Under the pieces are notes generated by a model, which saw only the letters and a list, made by a program, of their open reading frames with translations, did not search any database and was not told the DNA's origin. A stretch of DNA of 64,000 bases from Loigolactobacillus backii (lineage in GTDB: Bacteria; Bacillota; Bacilli; Lactobacillales; Lactobacillaceae), in NCBI RefSeq assembly GCF_003946275.1, contig NZ_RHNQ01000004.1, positions 1-64,000 of the forward strand, given 5' to 3'. The translations under genes and the position numbers were made by a program. Below, piece after piece: positions 57,683-64,000 of the stretch. Positions within the stretch are counted from its first letter, which is position 1. Every line of letters starts with the position of its first letter.

Positions 57683-57817
57683 GCGATTTAATTGTCTAAA
57701 TGACCGAACAAATGGTTGTAGAAACAACATGTGACCTAAGTTTAGCATAATTCACTTTATAAGTATACAAACCACGCACGCTGATTTTTTAGCGGACTTG
57801 TTTGTGGTAAAGTTAAC

Positions 57818-57823
57818 TATAAT
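57818..57823 (+). promoter_or_regulatory. Candidate -10 of the gene at 57852
   Basis: TATAAT 29 bases before the gene; the -35 region (near 57796-57801) is only a weak match. Confidence 0.4.
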
Positions 57824-57851
57824 AACTAAACTAATGAAAGAGGTTTCGTAA

Positions 57852-58370
57852 ATGAATATTATCGTTATAGTAGTTTTTATTGTGCTTATCCTATTACTAG
57901 GCGGTGGACTCTTTGTATTACGTCGTTTGCGGCGAAATCGTGCATTACGAATACTGCAAGCAAATGGTCAGCAAACAACTGATGAAGTTGTTACGGTTAG
58001 TTTAGCGCAGTTACAAAATAAAGAACAAGTGGCGCTTCAATTCGATCCTCAAACGCAACGGGCTAGTTCGGAACTTGCGGCCGATATTTGGGGCCGGGGT
58101 GTTCTTTTATTTGAATATCATTTTGAAGTGGAACAGTTAAAGAAAGACCAACTGGCCTCAATTAGTGAACAATTTGAAGCCGATTTAAACGAAATTGCTC
58201 AGGCAGAAGGATTAAAGGCCATTGACACGCGTTATCCCGTTTTCGTTGTGTCGGATATGTGGTTATTCAAAGGGCAATTACACTTTGATATTGCCTATTT
58301 GATTAACCAAGGAACCGTGAACTACATTAAAGATATGCGCAAACTAAGTGTCGAAAAAGGGACTAATTAA
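57852..58370 (+). CDS. Membrane-anchored protein of unknown function
   Basis: 172 aa. One strongly hydrophobic helix at residues 2-24 (IIVIVVFIVLILLLGGGLFVL) followed by a basic stretch RRLRRNR, which predicts an extracellular N-terminus and a cytosolic C-terminal domain of about 145 residues. That domain is mixed alpha/beta with EYHFEVEQLKKDQLASI and YPVFVVSDMWLF; no catalytic motif or family is recognised. It is divergent from rpoY-rnjA and has its own promoter and terminator. Ribosome site AAAGAGG. Confidence 0.8.
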   Translation: MNIIVIVVFIVLILLLGGGLFVLRRLRRNRALRILQANGQQTTDEVVTVSLAQLQNKEQVALQFDPQTQRASSELAADIWGRGVLLFEYHFEVEQLKKDQLASISEQFEADLNEIAQAEGLKAIDTRYPVFVVSDMWLFKGQLHFDIAYLINQGTVNYIKDMRKLSVEKGTN

Positions 58371-58398
58371 TTAAAACGTTATTTAAGCGCGGTTAAAT

Positions 58399-58453
58399 AA
58401 TAAAAGCGGGGCCACACCATAATCTACTTATGGCAACAGCCCCACTTTTATTT
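58399..58453. terminator. Bidirectional terminator between the orphan gene and def
   Basis: AAAAGCGGGGC pairs with GCCCCACTTTT, and an inner CCATA/TATGG pair extends the stem. Flanked by A and T runs. Confidence 0.85.
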
Positions 58454-58481
58454 CAAACATAGAATTGATCGTTACTGCTGG

Positions 58482-59039
58482 TTATTCAATGATTAAATCA
58501 TCATCTTCCATTGAGAATGGTTCCTGTTTGTTAATGTGATCATAAAAAAGCGTACCGTGAAGATGATCAATTTCGTGTTGACAAACAATTGCGGGATAAT
58601 TTTTTAGGCGAATTTTATGTTGCTCGCCATTGGTGTCATAATAACGCAGTGTAATGCGGTCATGGCGGACCACATAGCCGGGAACATCCCGGTCTACGGA
58701 AAGACAACCCTCACCCTCAGATAAAGCGGCACCCTGAACGGAGTGGCTGATAATTACTGGATTAATAATGACGTCTTTAAAGCTAGGGTCCTCACCTTCA
58801 GGTCCAGGAACCAAAACGGCAGCCACGTTAAGCGGTACATCAACTTGTGGGGCGGCAAGACCGACACCAGCACGCAAATGATATTTTTCCGCAATCTTTT
58901 GGTCTTGGCTATTTTCAAGGAAAGTCATCATATCCTGAGCCAATTTCTTGTTATCTGCTGATAACGGAAAGGCGACATCTTTTGATTGAGAGCGCAATGT
59001 GTCGTTACCTTCCCGGATAATATTTTTCATGGTAATCAA
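58482..59039 (-). CDS. def: Peptide deformylase
   Basis: 185 aa metalloenzyme that removes the formyl group from nascent proteins. All three motifs are intact: [16 protein letters not shown] and [13 protein letters not shown] start at 59039 gives [17 protein letters not shown], matching the classic Gram-positive type II start, with GGAGG 9 bases upstream; the ATG at 59030 is too far from that site. Single-gene unit. Confidence 0.95.
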   Translation of the reverse strand: MITMKNIIREGNDTLRSQSKDVAFPLSADNKKLAQDMMTFLENSQDQKIAEKYHLRAGVGLAAPQVDVPLNVAAVLVPGPEGEDPSFKDVIINPVIISHSVQGAALSEGEGCLSVDRDVPGYVVRHDRITLRYYDTNGEQHKIRLKNYPAIVCQHEIDHLHGTLFYDHINKQEPFSMEDDDLIIE

Positions 59040-59188
59040 TTTACTATTCCTCCGCTTCACGCAATTTATGAGAATAGTTTAGCATATTTTTTTAGTAAAA
59101 TGGCAACTTTTAAACTTAACCTTTTATTTTCGTTACTGACAGGCTTAAAATAGAAACCAATTAAGTTGTTTTTTGGGGGGACTTATTT

Positions 59189-60115
59189 TTGAAAAAACGG
59201 ATTGTGGTATGTGGTGGTATGAATAGTGTCTACGAGACGGTATTTTCTTGTTTATTAGCTAACTTTCCAATTGAAATCGCTTTGATTAAGGATGATTTGT
59301 TTGATCAAGCTACCTTTGATCAGTTGGCCAGTGCGGCCGATTTGCAGACACATGTCGATTTAATAAGTGGCGATGCAAGTCTGTTAAAGACGGCCGACCT
59401 GCTGATACTCACTGACATTATGCCGCAGCAGGAAAAACAATCTAAGGCCGATTATGTGGCAGCGGCTTTACCTCATTTTCGTGCTTTAATTGGTACAGCC
59501 ATGAGTCAGGGGTTTGCGGGTAAATTATGTTTACTCCAGACTTATGATGATATTTTTACTTACTTAGCATGGAAATTTTCTGGGTTACCAAAGGCCAATA
59601 TTTTTGGCCTAGGAACTTTTACTGATACTCTGATTTTGGAGCGCTTATTACAGAAACGGCTACGAGTTGGCCGCCATGATGTTCGGGCCTATGTGGTAGG
59701 TAATTCAGATCATAAAATTATTGCTTGGAGTCGAGCATACCTAGGTGCATCGCCGCTTTTAAGCTTGGTGGCCAGTGATACAACTGATTTTGATACCGAT
59801 CAAATGCAGCAATTGGAACAACAGTTGACGCTAATTGCTGATTCCAAGCAAATGGCGACCCAGACGCTTAGTTTACAGTTGGTTATTCGGGCGCTATTTT
59901 TTGAAGATGGCCTCATTTCAACATTTACTGCTTTACACCATTTTGATGATAAACAACAAGTTGCTTACAGTACTCCGATTTACCTTAGTGACGCTGGTGT
60001 TAGAATGCTAACCACGGTGTCACTGGCCGAAGATGAGGCTAGTGAGTTGACGGCTGTTAAGCAAGCGACCCGTGATTTTTTGACCAAAATTGAAACGGGA
60101 CAGATAGGAGCTTAG
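59189..60115 (+). CDS. Lactate/malate dehydrogenase homologue lacking catalytic residues
   Basis: 308 aa protein with the LDH fold: AWKFSGLPKANIFGLGTFTDT and the later WSRAYLGASPL align with true LDH. Key residues are gone. The catalytic His of GEHGD is Ser in GNSDH (about 171-175), the substrate Arg of LDTxR is Ile149, the Asn of NPVD is Thr118, the active-loop Arg is not conserved, and the nucleotide-binding GxGxxG is replaced by VCGGMNSV. It is therefore probably not an LDH but may bind a nucleotide or metabolite. TTG start. First gene of a likely unit with UPF0223 and suhB. Confidence 0.8.
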   Translation: MKKRIVVCGGMNSVYETVFSCLLANFPIEIALIKDDLFDQATFDQLASAADLQTHVDLISGDASLLKTADLLILTDIMPQQEKQSKADYVAAALPHFRALIGTAMSQGFAGKLCLLQTYDDIFTYLAWKFSGLPKANIFGLGTFTDTLILERLLQKRLRVGRHDVRAYVVGNSDHKIIAWSRAYLGASPLLSLVASDTTDFDTDQMQQLEQQLTLIADSKQMATQTLSLQLVIRALFFEDGLISTFTALHHFDDKQQVAYSTPIYLSDAGVRMLTTVSLAEDEASELTAVKQATRDFLTKIETGQIGA

Positions 60116-60397
60116 ATGAAACAGAATTATCAATACCCACTTGATGACCAGTGGACAACGGCGGAAATTATTCGCGTAACCAATTTTTTCCGCCAAGTAG
60201 AAGATGCTTACGAAAAGGGAACTGATCGAACGGAATTCTTAAAAACCTATGCAGCATTTAAAGAGGTTGTCCCGGCCATGGCGGAGGAAAAGCGCTTGGG
60301 CCGAGAGTTTGAGGCAGCAACAGATTACTCGCTGTATCAGGCCGTGAAATTGGCGCGGTCTTTACGGACAAAACGCTTTAAGATGGCGTTAAAGTAG
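60116..60397 (+). CDS. UPF0223 family protein
   Basis: 93 aa, no membrane helices, charged and probably helical (YPLDDQWTTAEIIRVTNFFRQVEDAYEKG). Matches the YktA/UPF0223 family of Firmicutes, of unknown function. It begins directly after the stop of the LDH-like gene and precedes suhB by 12 bases. Confidence 0.9.
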   Translation: MKQNYQYPLDDQWTTAEIIRVTNFFRQVEDAYEKGTDRTEFLKTYAAFKEVVPAMAEEKRLGREFEAATDYSLYQAVKLARSLRTKRFKMALK

Positions 60398-60409
60398 AGG
60401 TGTTTTAAA

Positions 60410-61189
60410 ATGGAAGAAAAAGCGGTTCGAGCAATTAATACTTTAGCACTTAAATGGATGGATGAGGCCGCCACTAACATTAAGCAGCACATGAATGAAC
60501 AGTTAAATATCCAAACTAAATCAGGCCGGACTGATTTAGTCACTAATTTGGATAAAGAGACAGAGCGTTTTCTGGTTAGTCAGATTCAGGCAACTTTTCC
60601 AGCCGATCAGATTATTAGTGAGGAAGGATTTGGCGATCAAGTTACTTCAATGACCGGCCGGGTTTGGTTTGTTGATCCAATTGATGGCACAATTAACTTT
60701 GTTAAACAACGAGATAATTTTGCAATGATGTTGGCGTTATATGAAGATGGCAGGCCAGTTTACGGTAATATTTTAGCAGTTATGGATAATCGGTTTATTT
60801 TTGGTGGTCCGCAAATGGGCGTTTATCTGAATGATCATTTGTTACCTGCACCAGACGCACAACCTTTGGCCAAAGGCTTATTCGGTGTCAATGGGCCCAT
60901 GTTTGCTAGAAACATTGATCACGTACAGGAAATTGGGCTTGCCAGTTCAGGTACGCGAATACTTGGAAGTGCGGGTATCGAGTTTCAACAAGTGCTTTTA
61001 GGAAATGAAGTGGGTTATATTTCGCATTTAGCACCTTGGGATATGGCAGCCGGGCGAGTACTAGCAGAAAGTTTGAATTTATTAGTTACGAGAATTGACG
61101 GCAGTCCGGTTGATATGTTAAAATCTGGAACAGTGTTAGTAACGAATAAGAATGCGTTACAAACGATTGAAGAATTTCAAAACAATTAA
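60410..61189 (+). CDS. suhB: Inositol monophosphatase family protein
   Basis: 259 aa Mg2+-dependent phosphatase. Metal-binding motifs are IISEEGFGD, VDPIDGTINFVKQ (near 85-97) and WDMAAGRVLAESLN. Acts on inositol phosphates or similar sugars phosphates; the true substrate in lactobacilli is unknown. Usual order before typA. Confidence 0.93.
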   Translation: MEEKAVRAINTLALKWMDEAATNIKQHMNEQLNIQTKSGRTDLVTNLDKETERFLVSQIQATFPADQIISEEGFGDQVTSMTGRVWFVDPIDGTINFVKQRDNFAMMLALYEDGRPVYGNILAVMDNRFIFGGPQMGVYLNDHLLPAPDAQPLAKGLFGVNGPMFARNIDHVQEIGLASSGTRILGSAGIEFQQVLLGNEVGYISHLAPWDMAAGRVLAESLNLLVTRIDGSPVDMLKSGTVLVTNKNALQTIEEFQNN

Positions 61190-61202
61190 TGAAGCTGAAG
61201 TT

Positions 61203-61235
61203 TCAAAACTGTGGCGAACGTCACAGTTTTTTTAT
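61203..61235 (+). terminator. suhB terminator
   Basis: AAAACTGTG and CACAGTTTT pair around a short loop with an extra GCG/CGT, followed by a run of T. Confidence 0.85.
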
Positions 61236-61278
61236 GCTGTGAGTTTTCTGAAAAAAATCACGCATAGCTTGTATTTTC

Positions 61279-61287
61279 TGTTATAAT
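61279..61287 (+). promoter_or_regulatory. Predicted extended -10 of typA
   Basis: TGTTATAAT about 54 bases before the gene; no clear -35. Confidence 0.5.
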
Positions 61288-61340
61288 TAACAGCTGAGTG
61301 CAATTTTACCTGAAACCTTGACTTTGAAAGGAAGAGTACA

Positions 61341-63188
61341 GTGAATCGTAGAGATGATATTCGCAATATTGCCATTATTGCCCACGTCGATCATGGTAAG
61401 ACCACATTGGTCAACGAAATGTTAAAACAGTCTGATACTTTAGATGAACATATTAATTTGGAGGATCGGGCGATGGATACTAATCCCATCGAAAGAGAAC
61501 GTGGGATTACAATTTTATCTAAGAATACGGCCGTTGATTATCAAGGGACTAAAATTAATATTTTAGATACACCAGGACACGCGGACTTCGGTGGCGAAGT
61601 TGAACGAATTATGAAGATGGTTGATGGTGTGTTACTTGTTGTTGATGCCTTTGAAGGAACAATGCCACAAACGCGGTTCGTTCTTAAAAAAGCGTTGGAA
61701 CAACATTTGACACCAATCGTTGTCATTAATAAAATTGATCGTCCCGGTGCTCGTCCTGAAGAAGTTGTTGATGAAGTACTTGATTTATTCATCGAACTTG
61801 GTGCCGATGACGACCAATTAGAATTTCCAGTTGTTTATGCTAGTGCAATCAACGGAACTTCTAGTTTGGAATCAGATCCAGAAGCTCAAAAGCACACAAT
61901 GAATCCTTTATTTGACACAATTGTTAAAACAATTCCAGCACCAATTGATAATTCCGATGAACCATTACAATTCCAAGTTGCTTTGTTGGATTATAATGAA
62001 TACGTTGGTCGAATTGGTATTGGACGTGTTTTCCGCGGTAAAATTAAGGTTGGCGATCAGGTTTCAGTTATGAAGCTCGATGGTTCAGTTAAGAATTTCC
62101 GTGTGACTAAGCTTTTTGGTTTCTTCGGTTTAAAGCGAGTTGAAATTGACGAAGCTAAGGCCGGTGATTTGATTGCCGTTTCCGGGATGGAAGATATTTT
62201 CGTTGGTGAAACAGTTACACCAATCGATCATCAAGAAGCCTTACCAATTTTACGGATTGATGAACCAACATTGCAGATGCAATTTGTTGCAAATGATTCC
62301 CCATTTGCGGGTAAAGAAGGTAAATTCGTTACCGCCCGTAAATTAGAAGATCGTTTAAAAACACAACTGCATACAGATGTTTCATTACGGGTAGAAGATA
62401 CTGATTCAGCAAGTGCTTGGACGGTATCTGGACGTGGTGAATTACATTTATCAATTTTGGTTGAATCATTACGTCGTGAAGGTTATGAATTACAATTATC
62501 ACGGCCACAAGTTATTTACCGTAAAGTTGACGATGTAATGTGCGAACCTTTTGAATCTGTTGTGATTGACACACCTGAACAATATACAGGTACGATTATT
62601 GATTCACTTTCACAACGCAAAGGCGAGATGCAAAATATGGAAAGTGAAGGCAACGGCCAAACGCGCCTAACTTTCTTAGCACCTTCACGTGGTTTAATTG
62701 GTTATTCATCTGAATTCTTATCACAAACTGGTGGTTATGGCATCATGAACCATACTTATGCTAAGTACTTACCAGTTATTAAGAATTGGGAACCAGGTCG
62801 GCGTAATGGCGCCTTAGTTTCAATCAATGCTGGTAAAACAACCACTTATAGCCTTGAAGGCATTGAAAGTCGTGGTGAATTATTCCTAGGTGCAGCAATT
62901 GATATTTATGAAGGTCAGATTGTTGGTCAAAGTAATCGTGAAACTGATATTTCAGTTAACGTAACTAGGGGTAAAAAGCAAACCAATACACGTGCTTCTG
63001 GTAAAGATCATTCATCTGCCATTGCGATTCCACGCAAAATGACACTTGAAGAATCAATCGAATTTTTAAACGAAGATGAATACTGTGAAGTAACACCGAA
63101 GAGTATTCGTTTGCGGAAGAAAATTTTAGATACTAGTGAACGTGAACGGACTGCAAAGCACAAAAAAATTGCCTCCAAAAAAGCGTAA
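61341..63188 (+). CDS. typA: Ribosome-associated GTPase TypA/BipA
   Basis: 615 aa translational GTPase needed for ribosome assembly and growth under stress or cold. G1 [12 protein letters not shown]2 RGITI, G3 [10 protein letters not shown] and G4 NKIDRPGA are intact; the C-terminal domain carries the family signature ending in a basic tail ([15 protein letters not shown]). GTG start at 61341 after AAAGGAAGAG. Single unit with its own terminator. Confidence 0.97.
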   Translation: MNRRDDIRNIAIIAHVDHGKTTLVNEMLKQSDTLDEHINLEDRAMDTNPIERERGITILSKNTAVDYQGTKINILDTPGHADFGGEVERIMKMVDGVLLVVDAFEGTMPQTRFVLKKALEQHLTPIVVINKIDRPGARPEEVVDEVLDLFIELGADDDQLEFPVVYASAINGTSSLESDPEAQKHTMNPLFDTIVKTIPAPIDNSDEPLQFQVALLDYNEYVGRIGIGRVFRGKIKVGDQVSVMKLDGSVKNFRVTKLFGFFGLKRVEIDEAKAGDLIAVSGMEDIFVGETVTPIDHQEALPILRIDEPTLQMQFVANDSPFAGKEGKFVTARKLEDRLKTQLHTDVSLRVEDTDSASAWTVSGRGELHLSILVESLRREGYELQLSRPQVIYRKVDDVMCEPFESVVIDTPEQYTGTIIDSLSQRKGEMQNMESEGNGQTRLTFLAPSRGLIGYSSEFLSQTGGYGIMNHTYAKYLPVIKNWEPGRRNGALVSINAGKTTTYSLEGIESRGELFLGAAIDIYEGQIVGQSNRETDISVNVTRGKKQTNTRASGKDHSSAIAIPRKMTLEESIEFLNEDEYCEVTPKSIRLRKKILDTSERERTAKHKKIASKKA

Positions 63189-63198
63189 TTAAATAATG

Positions 63199-63238
63199 AA
63201 CAGGGTAGTCCAAGTGATTTGGATTACCCTGTTTTTAG
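63199..63238 (+). terminator. typA terminator
   Basis: ACAGGGTAGTCCAA and TTGGATTACCCTGT form a 14-bp stem with a G-T pair, followed by five T. Confidence 0.9.
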
Positions 63239-63352
63239 TTAGTGAAATTTTTAAAAATGGTAAAGCTTCAATTTTGGTTTTGTCCCCACCTCATTTTTAT
63301 TGTAAACTAGAAAAAGCAGCATACGATTTCTGCCAATCTAACTGGTTTGCTA

Positions 63353-63361
63353 TGCTATAAT
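63353..63361 (+). promoter_or_regulatory. Predicted extended -10 of ylaN
   Basis: TGCTATAAT 27 bases before the gene; -35 is weak. Confidence 0.5.
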
Positions 63362-63387
63362 AAAGTATTAAAAAGGGGGAATAGTGA

Positions 63388-63675
63388 ATGGCCGATTTAT
63401 CTGAGCGCCAAAACGCACTGAAAACACTGGAAGATGATGCTGAGAATATTATTCGGCTTGTTGGTAAACAACAGGTTTCACTTTGCTTGAGTCAGTGTCC
63501 AGCGTTTGAAGAGGTTGTGGATACACAGATGTTTGGTTACTCCAAGGAAGTTACCTTTGCTATTCGGACGAGTATGGTCGACCCAAAGACCGGGCACAAT
63601 TTAGTTCGTGACTTAGAGAAACGGCTAAATGAGATTTATAATGAAAGCTTTGAAAAGCAAAGGCAAAAGAAATGA
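63388..63675 (+). CDS. ylaN: YlaN/UPF0358 family protein
   Basis: 95 aa small helical protein. In Bacillus, YlaN binds Fur and is needed for iron homeostasis. CLSQCPAFEEVVDTQMFGYS is the conserved core; two cysteines are present. Ribosome site AAAGGGGG. It precedes ftsW by 18 bases, the same pairing as in Bacillus, so the two may be one operon. Confidence 0.93.
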   Translation: MADLSERQNALKTLEDDAENIIRLVGKQQVSLCLSQCPAFEEVVDTQMFGYSKEVTFAIRTSMVDPKTGHNLVRDLEKRLNEIYNESFEKQRQKK

Positions 63676-63693
63676 CAGGAAGCAGGATCTTAA

Positions 63694-64000
63694 GTGCGAA
63701 AAAAGTTACAGTTAATTGATTATTATATTTTAATCCCTTACTTACTACTTTGTGGTGTAGGTGTGGTTATGGTTTATAGTGCTAGCTCCAATTTGGTTGG
63801 TCAAAATCCGCTATCATATTTAGTTAAGCAGATTAGTTGGACCATCGTTGGGCTGATATTGGCCGCGTTCGTTTACGCGATGAAATTAAAGGTGCTCCGA
63901 AATCGGCGTTTGATTATGCTGGCGTTAATTGTCGTTTTCCTTATGTTAGGTTATTTAATTTTTTTCGGCCATTCTGTTAATGGAGCTGCCGCATGGATTA
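63694..64000 (+). CDS. ftsW: Septal peptidoglycan polymerase FtsW (5' part)
   Basis: The first 102 codons are in the window; the gene runs off the end. Translation begins MRKKLQLIDYYILIPYLLL and shows three membrane helices and the family motif VNGAAAWI just before the edge. SEDS glycosyltransferase that works with the class B PBP of the divisome. Start is GTG at 63694 with AGGATC upstream. RodA is an alternative, but the ylaN neighbour favours FtsW. Confidence 0.9.
   Translation, partial: MRKKLQLIDYYILIPYLLLCGVGVVMVYSASSNLVGQNPLSYLVKQISWTIVGLILAAFVYAMKLKVLRNRRLIMLALIVVFLMLGYLIFFGHSVNGAAAWI

Overview
The window is a contiguous piece of chromosome from a low-to-moderate GC Firmicute, almost certainly a member of the Lactobacillaceae. 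Evidence: the division/cell-wall (dcw) order DUF3397-mraZ-rsmH-ftsL-pbp-mraY-murD-murG-divIB-ftsA-ftsZ-ylmE-sepF-yggT-ylmH-divIVA-ileS; T-box leaders on valS, ileS and an amino-acid ABC transporter; rpoY-rnjA; and family markers such as DUF4044, DUF1831 and the UPF0223-suhB-typA-ylaN order. The species cannot be fixed from sequence alone. I saw no tRNA, rRNA, CRISPR array, intact insertion sequence or prophage. Nearly all of it is core housekeeping DNA.

Layout. 1-3.4 kb: minus-strand rpsD with a long leader and tandem terminators, a free-methionine-sulfoxide reductase, and plus-strand ezrA. 3.6-12 kb: cysteine desulfurase + thiI (tRNA thiolation), T-box-valS, a structured intergenic RNA, folC, a HAD phosphatase, radC. 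12-16.9 kb: cold-shock gene, mreB, a second structured intergenic RNA, mreC-mreD-minC-minD (shape and septum placement). 16.9-19.5 kb: a T-box, probably histidine-specific, with a duplicated antiterminator/terminator module, in front of an amino-acid ABC transporter. 19.5-23.6 kb: aspartokinase, TPP riboswitch-thiT, a 38-aa membrane peptide, CorA, DUF3397. 23.7-41 kb: the dcw cluster and T-box-ileS. 41-46 kb: dapF, an MFS exporter, telA-xpaC. 46-54.5 kb: nudF, a small membrane protein, mtnN, a second cysteine desulfurase, DUF1831, mnmA, a phosphatase, a TPR protein, recD2. 54.6-64 kb: diacylglycerol kinase-like gene, rnjA-rpoY, an orphan membrane-anchored protein, def, a degenerate lactate-dehydrogenase homologue, UPF0223, suhB, typA, ylaN and the 5' part of ftsW.

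Together the genes cover peptidoglycan precursor synthesis (mraY, murD, murG, pbp, dapF, ftsW), divisome and elongasome (ftsLAZ, divIB, sepF, ezrA, divIVA, mreBCD, minCD), tRNA charging and thiolation, translation and RNA turnover, all regulated largely by RNA leaders. MinD is present with DivIVA and no minE is seen, as in other Gram-positives.

The observations most worth following up are: the roughly 120-nt RNA with an 11-bp closing stem plus terminator between mreB and mreC; the valS-folC RNA with mutually exclusive helices; the partly duplicated T-box with compensatory changes; an LDH-fold protein that has lost its catalytic residues; and a complete anti-Shine-Dalgarno switching scheme visible in the thiT TPP riboswitch.
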